NCBI GenBank assembly: GCA_022729635.1
Contig: DZAU01000013.1
Location: forward strand, 1-37,138
Direction: 5' to 3'
Length of the DNA stretch: 37,138 nucleotides
DNA from: Flavobacterium psychrophilum
Lineage (GTDB): Bacteria; Bacteroidota; Bacteroidia; Flavobacteriales; Flavobacteriaceae
Shown here: piece by piece, positions 15,885 through 24,993 of the stretch
Position numbering within the stretch: position 1 is the first letter of the stretch
Layout: each line of letters begins with the position of its first letter
Notes under the pieces: generated by a model
What the model was told of the DNA's origin: nothing
Databases searched by the model: none
The model's input: only the letters and a program-made list of their open reading frames with translations
Made by a program: the position numbers and the translations under genes

Positions 15885-17849
15885 TCAAAACTCATCAGGT
15901 TCTTCCACAGCAAGCGAATCAACTGAGATAGAATCTTGTACTTTGATATTTAAAAGCGAATGGGCAGTTCCTGAAATTTGCAACGGAATGGATTGTCCTA
16001 TGGTGTCTTCAGGAATTAAAATTCCCCTTCGCAACATCAAATTGCTCAGGAATTTTTGCTGCTGGCTTGCAAAAGATTTTAGGTTTCCTTCGGCATCAAA
16101 TTGCCACATAAATTTTCTTGGTTTTGGAACAATAGTTGCCAAAAACAGGCATTCTTTTAAGTTTAAATCCGAAGGTTTTTTCTGGAAATAAAATTGTGCG
16201 GCTTCGCCAATTCCGTACACATTTGGTCCCCATTCGATAATGTTGAAATACACTTCTAGCATTCTTTCTTTGCTGGCAATTCTATTGTTTTCGAGGATGT
16301 AAACCAATAGGATTTCTTCCAGTTTTCGGGAAACCGTTTTCTCGCGGGTAAGGAATACATTTTTGATAAGTTGCATGCTAATGGTACTTGCGCCACGGGA
16401 GAATTTCTTGGTTCGAATATTTTTTAGAATCGATTGTTTGAATGCTTCGTTGATAAAACCGCGATGCGAGAAAAATGATGGGTCTTCGGAGGTCAAAACA
16501 CATTTTTGCAAATAAGGCGAAATTTGATCCAAAGGCGTGTAATCTGGATTTTCAGCACCGACTAAAACAGGGCGTTGCAACACGTTTTTTATAATTGCTC
16601 GATAGACGAATTCACCGTTAAGTTTGTTGAGATTGGCTTCGCCATATTTGGTAATTTTTAGATTTTCCTTCTTCAAATTGCTGTCAAAAACCAGTGAATT
16701 GGGTTTGTTTTTGTTGAACATAAAATCCAGTTTATATTCAAAATTACCTTCGGCTTCCATTCCCTGAAAATGGGTGAACAAACCATCGGGAAGCGAGACG
16801 ATAAAATCCTGCGCTTTCATCTTCGGGATTGCGACTTTTAGTTTGTAAATGGTGTCTTCTTCGGTTTCGTAAGACAGATATGGATTGAATTTTATTTTAT
16901 TGAAAATAACAGTCGAACTGCTGTCAATCGAAACAAAATCAGAACCCAACAAGAAACGATAATCAAAACGGGCATTTTTTATCACTACATTTTTGCTGGC
17001 AATTTTCGGATGGTTGACCATTAAATTAATAATAGAAGCAAAGCCGTCAAGGTGCAATTCACTTCCAGATTTGCTTATATTTTCAACGTTTAATCTAATC
17101 GAAGTGAAACTGGATTTCAGGTTAAAACGTTCGTAAATGTATGGCATTTTGATGGCACCAGTATCCATATTCATAATCCGAATATCGGCTTTTTTGTTTC
17201 TTGGGTCGGCAAAACCCTGAATGCGGATTCGCTGTGTGAAAGTGTTGGTTTCGACTTTTACAGAGGTTTCGAGTTGCTTGTTGACCAATCGCAGTTTTCG
17301 AAAATTAATAATGGTTTTATTGCCATTATCATTCAATCGAAACGAAAGGTTTTCGACTTTCATATCGGTTGGAACTACGTTGAGCACTTTCGAAATAATT
17401 CTATAAGTAAATTTAGCGTAATCTTTTTTTTCGTTACCATTGGTCGTTTCGCTCTTGTCTTTTTTTAGAAAAGCATCAAAATTTCGTCCTTTTTTATTTT
17501 TGACCAATTGTATAAAACCATTCTCGATTTCTAATGTTCCCAATTGAATATCGCCCATTAATAAATGCCAAAAACTGATGCTGGTTTCCATTTTTTGAAT
17601 TCTAAAAAGGGTGTCTTTGTTTTTTGGAACCAAAATAATTTCAGATAAACTCAAGCCTGAAAACCCAACAAAAGAAGCTTTTTTTACTGAAAAATCACTA
17701 TTGTAATTCCGCTCCATTTTATTGGAAACCTTCACAATAGTTTGTTTTAAAAGGGCGTTTCTAAAAACAAAAAAACTAATCGCAATGACAACAATAGTTA
17801 CGGCTATGGTTTTTGTAACCAAAATTATCTTTTGTTTTCGGGTTCTCAT
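15885..17849 (-). CDS. Monofunctional GT51 peptidoglycan transglycosylase with AsmA-like N-terminal region
   Basis: About 654 residues. The start is the ATG at 17849 (MRTRKQKIILVTKTIAV), which sets a single anchor helix at about residues 10-30; the longer frame to 17945 has an odd aromatic leader. Residues about 40-400 are beta-rich and look like the AsmA/DUF748 type (VKKASFVGFSGLSLSEIILV; LGTLEIENGFIQL). Residues about 440-600 are a GT51 transglycosylase: catalytic Glu455 in TSEDPSFFSHRG, then RGASTISMQLIKN and YFNIIEWGPNVYGIGEAAQF. No transpeptidase domain follows; the tail is acidic and short. It should polymerise lipid II into glycan strands at the periplasmic face of the inner membrane. 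Confidence 0.85.
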   Translation of the reverse strand: MRTRKQKIILVTKTIAVTIVVIAISFFVFRNALLKQTIVKVSNKMERNYNSDFSVKKASFVGFSGLSLSEIILVPKNKDTLFRIQKMETSISFWHLLMGDIQLGTLEIENGFIQLVKNKKGRNFDAFLKKDKSETTNGNEKKDYAKFTYRIISKVLNVVPTDMKVENLSFRLNDNGNKTIINFRKLRLVNKQLETSVKVETNTFTQRIRIQGFADPRNKKADIRIMNMDTGAIKMPYIYERFNLKSSFTSIRLNVENISKSGSELHLDGFASIINLMVNHPKIASKNVVIKNARFDYRFLLGSDFVSIDSSSTVIFNKIKFNPYLSYETEEDTIYKLKVAIPKMKAQDFIVSLPDGLFTHFQGMEAEGNFEYKLDFMFNKNKPNSLVFDSNLKKENLKITKYGEANLNKLNGEFVYRAIIKNVLQRPVLVGAENPDYTPLDQISPYLQKCVLTSEDPSFFSHRGFINEAFKQSILKNIRTKKFSRGASTISMQLIKNVFLTREKTVSRKLEEILLVYILENNRIASKERMLEVYFNIIEWGPNVYGIGEAAQFYFQKKPSDLNLKECLFLATIVPKPRKFMWQFDAEGNLKSFASQQQKFLSNLMLRRGILIPEDTIGQSIPLQISGTAHSLLNIKVQDSISVDSLAVEEPDEF

Positions 17850-18107
17850 AAATGATTTTCTTATTTGAATTTTAGACTTATAAAGAAAAGAAAAAAAATA
17901 GTAATAAGCATGAATTTGAGTACTATTAATAATTTTAAACCACATAGAGAAATTTTTGGTTTTTGAGAAAAATCGCTTTACATATCATAGTTTTACTTCG
18001 TCTGTTCCTCTACCTTGGCGAGACTCAGACCGTAGCATGTGTAAATAAACCACTAAAGGGTTTTGGTTTAGCAGATTGAAAATCTGCACGGTTGTAATAG
18101 TAAAAAA
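17850..18107. other. Gene-free gap between transglycosylase and nuoN (first part)
   Basis: No supportable gene. It contains the 5' flank of the transglycosylase gene and a 7-bp hairpin GCAGATT-GAA-AATCTGC at 18071-18087. A less AT-rich stretch at about 17998-18030 (GTCTG to CAGAC) shows only short pairing; I could not identify it. Confidence 0.5.
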
Positions 18108-18163
18108 TTAACCGCAGATTCGCAGGTTTTAAAATTTATCAAACACCCGTGAATATGTGGTTA
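18108..18163 (-). terminator. Inverted repeat / probable terminator after nuoN
   Basis: Read on the minus strand, TAACCACATATTCACGGG is followed by an AT-rich loop and then CCTGCGAATCTGCGGTTA, which pairs with it at most positions, and then ATTTTTTAC. Hairpin plus T-run, 24 bp past the nuoN stop, fits the end of the nuo operon. The arms also match an AACCGCAGATTCGCAG-type dispersed repeat that I recall from Bacteroidetes. Confidence 0.6.
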
Positions 18164-18186
18164 GAATATTTTGTAAGTACACTGGT

Positions 18187-19557
18187 TTATCCCAATAAAT
18201 CCAATAATGCAGAAGGAAATAATCCTAAAACGATATTCAAAAGAATCGCTACAACTGCCACTGCATAAAACACAAATGGTGTTTTTGTGGCTTCTTCATT
18301 TGGCTCTTTGCTGTACATCGCCAAAATCAGTTTGAAATAATATCCCACACTTATGATAGAGTTGATAACGGCTACAATTACAACCACTAAATAGCCCGCC
18401 TGAATCGTTTGATTGAACAAAACCATTTTGGCAAAAAACCCAGCAAATATTGGTATTCCCGCCATCGAAAGTAAAGAAGCCGTAAGAACGGCAGCCATTA
18501 CTGGATTATTTTTTCCAAGTCCGTTGAAATTCGAAATATCTTCGTTATCCTTATTCTTGCAAACGTATAAAATCACAGCAAATACAGCAATTCCGGCTAG
18601 CGAATAGGCCGAAGTATAATACAACAAACTGCTTGCTGAATTACTGATGCTCAAAAAAGCCATCAACATAAAACCGGCGTGCGAAATTCCGGAGAAAGCC
18701 AGCATACGTTTCACGTTGGTTTGTTTCAACGCCATAATATTTCCAACGGTCATAGATGCTATAGAAATAACGAGGATAACATTGATAAATGCATCAGAAA
18801 TATCAGCATTCATTGCGGTTAACAATTTATATAGTGTTGCAATTGCCACTACTTTCACCAAAGTACTCATTGTAGCGGTTGTCAAGGTTGGAGAACCTTC
18901 ATAAACATCTGGTGCCCAAAAATGGAAAGGAACAGCGGCAATTTTGAAAAACATTCCAATGGTAACCAAAATAATTCCTATTGGAAACCAAGAAGGCAAT
19001 TCGGCAGAGCGAGACCAATCAGTGATTTCGGCGATGTCAAAAGTTCCCATTGCACCGTAAATCATACTAATTCCAAACAAAATAATTCCGGAAGCAAAAG
19101 AACCCATCAAGAAATATTTCATTCCGGCTTCGTTGCTTTTCACGTTTAATCGGTTGCTTGCGGCAAGAATATAAAGTGAAATCGACAAAACTTCTATTCC
19201 AAGAAAAAACATAGCCAAGTTTCCAAAAGAAACCATAGCAACAGCTCCGGCTAACATAAATATTTTTATGGCAATGAAATCGGAGATTTTAGTTTGCTGG
19301 TCTTCATAGAAATCGTGAGCCATTGCAACCAAGAAAACAGTAAGAACAATAAATAAAGCTGAAAATGCTGACGAGAATTTGCTTACCACAATCATATTAT
19401 TGTAGTAACTCTCAAGATTGTTAAACTCAGTAAAAGTTACACCAAGAACCGCCAATAAGCCAATAATCGTAATTGGAACAATGGCTTTTCTAAAATTTAA
19501 AATTTCAAATAAAAGAGTTAAAACTCCGAGTGCCGTAATTGCTATTAATGTATTCAT
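18187..19557 (-). CDS. nuoN: NADH-quinone oxidoreductase subunit N
   Basis: NuoN is one of the three antiporter-like proton-pumping subunits in the membrane arm of complex I. The 456-residue protein has about 14 hydrophobic helices, with the family core FKIAAVPFHFWAPDVYEGSP and the broken-helix region GISHAGFMLMAFL. The Lys in FFKIAA and Lys in STLVKVVAI are in the places expected for proton-channel residues. It is the last nuo gene. A four-helix-bundle gene separates it from nuoM by 525 bp, whereas most other nuo neighbours abut or overlap. Confidence 0.96.
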   Translation of the reverse strand: MNTLIAITALGVLTLLFEILNFRKAIVPITIIGLLAVLGVTFTEFNNLESYYNNMIVVSKFSSAFSALFIVLTVFLVAMAHDFYEDQQTKISDFIAIKIFMLAGAVAMVSFGNLAMFFLGIEVLSISLYILAASNRLNVKSNEAGMKYFLMGSFASGIILFGISMIYGAMGTFDIAEITDWSRSAELPSWFPIGIILVTIGMFFKIAAVPFHFWAPDVYEGSPTLTTATMSTLVKVVAIATLYKLLTAMNADISDAFINVILVISIASMTVGNIMALKQTNVKRMLAFSGISHAGFMLMAFLSISNSASSLLYYTSAYSLAGIAVFAVILYVCKNKDNEDISNFNGLGKNNPVMAAVLTASLLSMAGIPIFAGFFAKMVLFNQTIQAGYLVVVIVAVINSIISVGYYFKLILAMYSKEPNEEATKTPFVFYAVAVVAILLNIVLGLFPSALLDLLG

Positions 19558-19584
19558 TTTTTGATTTTTTGATTAAGGATTTAC

Positions 19585-19596
19585 GAATTAGGATTT
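19585..19596. repeat. 12-bp inverted repeat, nuoN side of the S23 gene
   Basis: GAATTAGGATTT, the exact complement of AAATCCTAATTC found twice on the other side of the four-helix-bundle gene (20057-20068 and 20071-20082). A further GGATTT lies just to the left at 19578-19583. Confidence 0.75.
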
Positions 19597-19646
19597 ATGA
19601 AACTGGATTACAGTCTGCAAAAAAATAATTCTTATATTCCAAAACC

Positions 19647-20015
19647 TTAATTTTTTATATTATTTTTCGCTTTTATAGTTTTTATTCCTGATGAAAAAAT
19701 CGCAACTAATTCATCTGCTTCTTTTATTAATTTTTCAAGCTCAATCTTATCACATTCTATTTCCAATCCTTTGATAAACTCCAGCCAAAATAAGCTTTCA
19801 TCAGCTTCTTCATCTACGATTTTCAATTTATTTAAAAAATCGGCACTTGATTTACCTCTGCAAACTGCTCTATAATTTGCGGCAACCGACGATGAAGATT
19901 TAAAAAGTTGATAGGAAACCACATCAACAGCTTTATTTTTATCTAGTGACATTAAAAACTTAAAAACATTTAATGCAAATTGTTTTGTGCGATTTTTAAG
20001 CTCTTCTTTAGTCAT
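19647..20015 (-). CDS. Four-helix-bundle protein (S23/IVP family)
   Basis: 122 residues, all helical. It has the S23-family pattern: FALNVFKFLMSLDKNKAVDVVSYQLFKSSSSVAANYRAVCRGKSSADFLNKLKIVDEEADESLFWLEF. The segment SSSSVAANYRAxCR is the hallmark. Such proteins were first seen in intervening sequences of 23S rRNA genes, but most copies, like this one, are free-standing. The fold is a small bundle that forms a pentamer in solved structures; the biological function is unknown. It lies between nuoM and nuoN, same strand, with no promoter that I could see, so it is probably transcribed with the operon. Short inverted repeats flank it. Confidence 0.88.
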   Translation of the reverse strand: MTKEELKNRTKQFALNVFKFLMSLDKNKAVDVVSYQLFKSSSSVAANYRAVCRGKSSADFLNKLKIVDEEADESLFWLEFIKGLEIECDKIELEKLIKEADELVAIFSSGIKTIKAKNNIKN

Positions 20016-20056
20016 ATTTTAAATTTATTAAATAGTTCCATTTGCCCATCCAACAA

Positions 20057-20082
20057 AAATCCTAATTCCTAAATCCTAATTC
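20057..20082. repeat. Tandem 12-bp repeats, nuoM side of the S23 gene
   Basis: Two copies of AAATCCTAATTC (20057-20068, 20071-20082), 2 bp apart and abutting the nuoM stop. Both are inverted relative to GAATTAGGATTT at 19585-19596. Together they bracket the four-helix-bundle gene. Confidence 0.75.
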
Positions 20083-21522
20083 CTAAATTCTATTTATTTG
20101 AGTTAAAATATTTTCGAGACTTGGCGTAATCAAGTCGATAATTGGTTTTGGATACATTCCAAAAAAGAACAAAACGATGATGATAATTACTAACGATACA
20201 CCTTCATTGAAAGTTACATCGGCAAATAATCTTGCGTTGGTTTCGCCCAACATCACGTGTTGAAACATTTTCAACATATAATAAGCGCCTAAGATTATGG
20301 TTGTTCCTCCAAGAAGTGCAAACCAAATATTTATTTGAGAAAGACTATATAAAACAGTAAATTCTCCCACAAAATTGAATGTTGATGGCAGGGCAACAGA
20401 GGCCAAAACCAAAATCATAAACATGGAAGTAAATTTTGGAGATTGTGCACGAATACCGCCCATTTCAGAAATTTTTCTGGTTTCATATCTTCTAAAAATA
20501 ATTTCGGCCACGAAGAACAATCCAACAACTACAAATCCGTGTGCTATCATTTGTAAAACAGCACCACGCAATCCGTCAAGTGTTAAAGTATAAGCTCCGG
20601 CAGCTATTAACCCGACGTGTGCCAAAGAGGAATAAGCCAATAATTTTTTCAAATCTTTTTGGCGCAAAGCCACTATCGAACCATATATTACGCCTGCAAT
20701 TCCAAGTCCAATAGCGAGCGACATCAATTCTTTTGCGGCAACTGGCGCGATTGGCAATTGCCAACGAATAACGCTGTACAATCCCATTTTTAGCATAATT
20801 CCCGCCAGTAACATTGTACCAACGGTTGGTGCTTTTTGATAGACTTTTGCTTGCCATGTATGAAACGGAATTAATGGAATTTTGATGGCATACGCCAAGA
20901 AGAAAGCCAAGAATATCCAGAATTGTTCTGTTGGCGAAAGATGAAGTTGAGTCAATTCATAAATTAAAAAACTTCCCGCTTTTTGGTACAAATAAATAAA
21001 TGCCACCAACATAAACAATGAACCGGCAAGTGTGTAAATAAAGAATTTTACAACTGCTTTTTTGCGTTCTTCGGCATCACCATTACCCCAAATAAGTGCT
21101 ATGAAGTAAATAGGAATTAGTGACAACTCCCAGAAAACGTAGTATAAAAGTCCGTCTGCAGCAAGGAAAGTTCCCGCCATAGCAAAGGTCATAAACAAGA
21201 TTAGCGCATAGAAAGCTTTCGAGTTTTTATATGTATTCCCAAAAGAAGAAAAGATGATAATTGGCGTCAATGCAGTTGTGAGCAAAAGCATTGCCAGTGC
21301 AAGTCCGTCAACTTGTAAAGCAAAGAAAATCTTTGGATTTGCAATCCAAGGAATTTTATAGTTTAAATCCTGACCTAAATTAAATTGGCTCAACAAACAA
21401 AGAGACCCTGCAAAAGCGGTCACGCCAAAAAGCAACGCCACTTTAGAAGCCCATTTATCGCCAGAAAAATACGTAGCAAATGCGCCAACCAGAAGAATAA
21501 TTAATAGTGTAGTTACATCCAT
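20083..21522 (-). CDS. nuoM: NADH-quinone oxidoreductase subunit M
   Basis: The second antiporter-like pump subunit of complex I. The 479-residue protein has about 14 helices. Family marks are the conserved Glu in YYVFWELSLIPIYFIALIWG, KIPLIPFHTWQAKVYQKAP, and the Lys in LLAYSSLAHVGLIAAGAYT. Length is in the normal range. It starts 13 bp downstream of the nuoL stop. Its stop is immediately followed by the AAATCCTAATTC repeats rather than by nuoN. Confidence 0.96.
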   Translation of the reverse strand: MDVTTLLIILLVGAFATYFSGDKWASKVALLFGVTAFAGSLCLLSQFNLGQDLNYKIPWIANPKIFFALQVDGLALAMLLLTTALTPIIIFSSFGNTYKNSKAFYALILFMTFAMAGTFLAADGLLYYVFWELSLIPIYFIALIWGNGDAEERKKAVVKFFIYTLAGSLFMLVAFIYLYQKAGSFLIYELTQLHLSPTEQFWIFLAFFLAYAIKIPLIPFHTWQAKVYQKAPTVGTMLLAGIMLKMGLYSVIRWQLPIAPVAAKELMSLAIGLGIAGVIYGSIVALRQKDLKKLLAYSSLAHVGLIAAGAYTLTLDGLRGAVLQMIAHGFVVVGLFFVAEIIFRRYETRKISEMGGIRAQSPKFTSMFMILVLASVALPSTFNFVGEFTVLYSLSQINIWFALLGGTTIILGAYYMLKMFQHVMLGETNARLFADVTFNEGVSLVIIIIVLFFFGMYPKPIIDLITPSLENILTQINRI

Positions 21523-21535
21523 TATGCAAAAATTA

Positions 21536-23413
21536 TTATAAAAATATATAAGTTATTATGGCAATAACGCCTAAAACAAAAGCGAAAAGATACAGACCAA
21601 CACTTCCGTTGTGTACTTTTTTACCTTGAAAAGCGATTTCGTTTGTCACTTTTCCTAATCCAAAAACCATTGCTGATAAAGTAGTCTCGACAGAATCTCT
21701 AAAGAAACTTGATAACGCATTCGTTGGTTTTACAAAAACAGCATCATAAACCTCATCAACATAGTATTTGTTATATAAAACCTTCGTCACACCAGTGATT
21801 TCGGCATCTTCACTTGGAATAGTATTGTCTTTCAAGTATTTTTTATACGCAATTCCTATTCCTATTAAGGCACCTATTGTCGCAATTGCCATCAGCATAT
21901 ATTCGGTATTTCCTAATGTGTGTTCTTCTTGAGTAACTTTCGAAAATAAAGGTGATAAATATTCGTTCAACCAGCTGTGTCCCGGCAAACTGATGATTCC
22001 ACCAAAGAAAGACAAGATTGCCAAAATAATTAAAGGCAAAGTAATCAAACTAGGACTTTCGTGCAAATGGTGTTTTTGTTCTTCGGTTCCTCTAAACGAG
22101 TTAAAGAATGTTAGATAAATCAATCTAAACATATAGAAAGCCGTCATTATCGAAGCAATCGATCCAATTATCCATAAAGTTGGATTTTCGTGAAAAGCAG
22201 TCATTAAAATTTCGTCTTTTGACCAAAATCCTGCTAACGGGAAAATTCCGGAAATGGCCAATGCAGCAATCAACATCGTAATGAAAGTAATTGGCATCGC
22301 TTTTCGCAAACCGCCCATTTTGCGCATATCTTGTTCGCCGTGCAAACCGTGAATCACCGATCCAGAACCCAAGAACAAACAAGCTTTGAAGAAAGCGTGC
22401 GTGAGTACGTGGAAAACAGCAACTTCATAAGCACCTAATCCTAAAGCCAAAAACATTAATCCCAATTGAGAAACTGTAGAATAAGCCAAAACTTTTTTGA
22501 TGTCATTTTGAACCAAAGCAATCGTTGCGGCAACCAAAGCTGTAACTGCGCCAATAACAGCAATAATATTCTGGACACTTGGTGCCATATCAAACAAGAA
22601 GTTTAATCTGGTAATCATAAAAATTCCTGCGGTAACCATCGTCGCAGCGTGAATCAATGCCGAAACCGGTGTTGGTCCAGCCATCGCATCCGGCAACCAA
22701 GTATATAACGGAATTTGTGCTGATTTTCCTGTCGCTCCAATGAATAAAGCCAAAGCCGCAATAGCAATCCATAAATCATTGATGTCGGTTGCAGTAGTAA
22801 TAGTGTTTTTTAAAGTTGTAAAATCTAAAGTATTGAACATTGAACCAACGATGAAGATTCCGATTAAAAATCCCAAATCGCCAATTCTGTTCATAATGAA
22901 AGCCTTTTTGGCAGCATCATTAAAGTCTTGGTTTTTGTACCAAAATCCAATCAATAAATAAGAGCAAAGACCCACGCCTTCCCAACCAATGAACATTACC
23001 AATAAATTGCTTCCAATGACAAGCGTAATCATAAAGAAAATAAACAAATTCATATAGGCAAAAAAGGAATGTATTTTCTCGTCATCGTGCATATAACTTA
23101 TGGAATACAAATGAATCAACGACCCAATTCCTGTTACAAACAACAACCAGATCAATGCTAATTGATCAATCAGAAATCCAAAACTCACATCGAATCTTTG
23201 AATCGAAATCCAATCGAATAGATTGACAATAATTGGTTCTGATTTTACTTGGTTGTAACCAAATAAATATAAAGCTACTGCAAAAGAAACCGCAACAGAA
23301 AGTGTTCCCACAATTCCCACGATGCTTTTTCCTGCTTGTTTGCCTAAGAAAACATTAAATAAAAACCCTAAAAAAGGAGCTAATAGTAAGACTAAAACTA
23401 AACTTGTATCCAT
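21536..23413 (-). CDS. nuoL: NADH-quinone oxidoreductase subunit L
   Basis: The distal pump subunit of the complex I membrane arm. The 625-residue protein has many membrane helices and ends with a charged segment and final helix consistent with the lateral (HL) helix of NuoL. Motifs include MFIGWEGVGLCSYLLIGFWY, SAQIPLYTWLPDAMAGPTPV, and STVSQLGLMFLALGLG. It lies 6 bp after nuoK and 13 bp before nuoM. Confidence 0.97.
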   Translation of the reverse strand: MDTSLVLVLLLAPFLGFLFNVFLGKQAGKSIVGIVGTLSVAVSFAVALYLFGYNQVKSEPIIVNLFDWISIQRFDVSFGFLIDQLALIWLLFVTGIGSLIHLYSISYMHDDEKIHSFFAYMNLFIFFMITLVIGSNLLVMFIGWEGVGLCSYLLIGFWYKNQDFNDAAKKAFIMNRIGDLGFLIGIFIVGSMFNTLDFTTLKNTITTATDINDLWIAIAALALFIGATGKSAQIPLYTWLPDAMAGPTPVSALIHAATMVTAGIFMITRLNFLFDMAPSVQNIIAVIGAVTALVAATIALVQNDIKKVLAYSTVSQLGLMFLALGLGAYEVAVFHVLTHAFFKACLFLGSGSVIHGLHGEQDMRKMGGLRKAMPITFITMLIAALAISGIFPLAGFWSKDEILMTAFHENPTLWIIGSIASIMTAFYMFRLIYLTFFNSFRGTEEQKHHLHESPSLITLPLIILAILSFFGGIISLPGHSWLNEYLSPLFSKVTQEEHTLGNTEYMLMAIATIGALIGIGIAYKKYLKDNTIPSEDAEITGVTKVLYNKYYVDEVYDAVFVKPTNALSSFFRDSVETTLSAMVFGLGKVTNEIAFQGKKVHNGSVGLYLFAFVLGVIAIITYIFL

Positions 23414-23419
23414 GGAAGA

Positions 23420-23740
23420 TTATCCTTTTAAATTTTTTAATTTACCAACATCAATTGTACCTAAATTCCTGAATATTGAAACTAGAATTGCCAATCCAAC
23501 GGCAACTTCTGCAGCAGCAACGGCCATCGAGAAAAACACGAAAACTTGTCCTTGTGCATCTTGATGATAGGTCGAAAATGCCACAAACAAAAGATTGACG
23601 GCATTCAACATTATTTCGATCGACATAAATACGATGATAGCATTTCGTCTGTACAATACTCCAAAAACGCCAATACAAAAAAGTATGCCACTGAGGAATA
23701 TGTAATTTTCAATACCAACTTGATTTAAAATATTATTCAT
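23420..23740 (-). CDS. nuoK: NADH-quinone oxidoreductase subunit K
   Basis: A 106-residue, three-helix subunit of the membrane arm. I place the start at the ATG at 23740 ([20 protein letters not shown]); the longer frame adds a Lys-rich leader that overlaps nuoJ and is not part of the family. The conserved intramembrane Glu residues are present in [18 protein letters not shown] and [17 protein letters not shown]. The start lies 1 bp past the nuoJ stop. Confidence 0.95.
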   Translation of the reverse strand: MNNILNQVGIENYIFLSGILFCIGVFGVLYRRNAIIVFMSIEIMLNAVNLLFVAFSTYHQDAQGQVFVFFSMAVAAAEVAVGLAILVSIFRNLGTIDVGKLKNLKG

Positions 23741-23741
23741 A

Positions 23742-24281
23742 TTAATTCTTGGTTTTTTCTTTTTTAGACAATAAAACAGCACCAATCATTGCTACCAAAA
23801 GCAATACCGAAGCAAATTCAAAAGGCACCATATATTCGTTTAACAGCACTTTACCTAACGCTTTTATAGATTGATAATCTTCTCCGGTTGTGATATATTC
23901 ACCAACAATTGGTTTTGAATTGATGAAAATAGCGATTAGGACTAAACACATTAAACAAAAAGTCACGATGGCTCCCAATCGGGTAATCCTTGGTTTGTAA
24001 ACTTCGTTTTCTTTGTTTAAATTCATCAGCATCACTGTAAATAAGAATAAAATCATAATGGCTCCAGCATAAACAATTACATGAACAATCGCTAAAAACT
24101 GTGAGTTTAAAAGCAAATAATGCCCTGCAATCGAGAAGAAGCAAATCACTAAATAGATGGCGCTGTGTATCGGATTTTTGCTATAAATTGTTAAAAAAGC
24201 GGTTGCTAATGTGACAACCGAAAGCACAGAAAATAAAATTTGTATTGTGGTTGCATTCGCTATATCTGGAATATGTATCAT
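23742..24281 (-). CDS. nuoJ: NADH-quinone oxidoreductase subunit J
   Basis: A 179-residue membrane subunit with five hydrophobic helices. It includes [20 protein letters not shown], the key [20 protein letters not shown] helix that forms the pi-bulge in solved complexes, and a C-terminal helix [18 protein letters not shown]. The start overlaps the nuoI stop by one base. Confidence 0.96.
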   Translation of the reverse strand: MIHIPDIANATTIQILFSVLSVVTLATAFLTIYSKNPIHSAIYLVICFFSIAGHYLLLNSQFLAIVHVIVYAGAIMILFLFTVMLMNLNKENEVYKPRITRLGAIVTFCLMCLVLIAIFINSKPIVGEYITTGEDYQSIKALGKVLLNEYMVPFEFASVLLLVAMIGAVLLSKKEKTKN

Positions 24282-24826
24282 TAGTTAGCGTTTTTAAGTT
24301 GAGTGTTTTTAATAGCCATTTCTAAAGGCATTACCAATTTGTCTTTTCCAAAAATAAAATCTTCCCTACTGTAACTAGCCGGAACCAACTCCTTGGAAAT
24401 TGTCAAATAAATGGCGTCTTTCGGGCAAGCTTCTTCACACAATCCGCAAAAAATGCAACGCAACATATTGATTTCATATATCTCGGCATATTTTTCTTCA
24501 CGGTACAAATGTTTCTCATTGGCTTTGCGTTCTGCTGCCTTCATCGTGATGGCTTCGGCAGGACAAGACAAAGCACATAACCCACAAGCGGTGCAGTTTT
24601 CGCGACCTTGTTCGTCACGTTTCAACATGTGTCTGCCGCGATACACCGGACTCATTTCGCGCACTTGCTCCGGAAATTGAATCGTGGCTTTTTTTCTGAA
24701 AAAGTGATTAATAGTAATCCACAAGCCTTTGAAAAGGGCTATTAGATACATTCGTTCAAGAAAAGTCATCTCTTTGTTTGAGACTACTTTTTTTCTTCCG
24801 GAAAGTGATATTTCTTGTATTGACAT
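24281..24826 (-). CDS. nuoI: NADH-quinone oxidoreductase subunit I (2x[4Fe-4S])
   Basis: A 181-residue peripheral-arm subunit that relays electrons through clusters N6a and N6b to N2. Both ferredoxin motifs are intact: CTACGLCALSCPAEAI and CIFCGLCEEACPKDAI (CxxCxxCxxxCP). The N-terminal amphipathic segment FLERMYLIALFKGLWITINHFF is the usual membrane-surface helix. Upstream, instead of nuoH, lies a 781-bp interval with a broken ORF6N gene and a hairpin element; nuoI may therefore depend on read-through from upstream. Confidence 0.96.
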   Translation of the reverse strand: MSIQEISLSGRKKVVSNKEMTFLERMYLIALFKGLWITINHFFRKKATIQFPEQVREMSPVYRGRHMLKRDEQGRENCTACGLCALSCPAEAITMKAAERKANEKHLYREEKYAEIYEINMLRCIFCGLCEEACPKDAIYLTISKELVPASYSREDFIFGKDKLVMPLEMAIKNTQLKNAN

Positions 24827-24828
24827 TT

Positions 24829-24853
24829 AAATTTTAGATTTTAGATTTTAGAT
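24829..24853. repeat. Short tandem repeat upstream of nuoI
   Basis: TTTTAGAT repeated three times in tandem, immediately upstream of the nuoI start. Similar short AT-rich tandem units occur beside the S23 gene insertion (20057-20082). Confidence 0.55.
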
Positions 24854-24900
24854 TCCGAAATTTCTGGACTAAAATCAGATTTTCTTATTTTTATTAATTG

Positions 24901-24973
24901 AAGCTTAATCCTGCTATCCGTTTCAATCCACGCAAAAAAAGCGTGGGATTTCCTCTTCTATCAGGGCTAGGGC
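24901..24973 (-). repeat. Hairpin-containing dispersed element between ORF6N and nuoI
   Basis: On the minus strand it begins GCCCTAGCCCTGATAGAAG, contains a strong hairpin CCACGC-T7-GCGTGG (24928-24946), and ends with GGATAGCAGGATTAAGC. I recognise the AGCCCTGATxGAAGxGG ... GGATAGCxGGxxxAGC layout as a recurrent element found after genes in Flavobacteriaceae, but cannot verify this. It lies 21 bp past the end of the broken ORF6N gene and in the same sense as the nuo operon. Confidence 0.55.
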
Positions 24974-24993
24974 ATTTCGGTACTAATTATATT

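Noticed and set aside
17850..17945. Longer transglycosylase start at 17945
   Set aside because: The added leader is aromatic-rich and puts the anchor helix 30 residues inside; MRTRKQKI gives a standard positively charged N-terminus before the helix.
17998..18030. tRNA-like or small-RNA sequence
   Set aside because: Only a 5-bp outer stem pairs; no cloverleaf or conserved T-loop was found.
19647..20015. S23 protein as a sign of a 23S rRNA intervening sequence
   Set aside because: No rRNA sequence surrounds it; the neighbours are nuoM and nuoN.
23741..23785. Longer NuoK start at 23785
   Set aside because: The extra 15 residues overlap nuoJ and are Lys-rich; the family begins at MNNILNQ.
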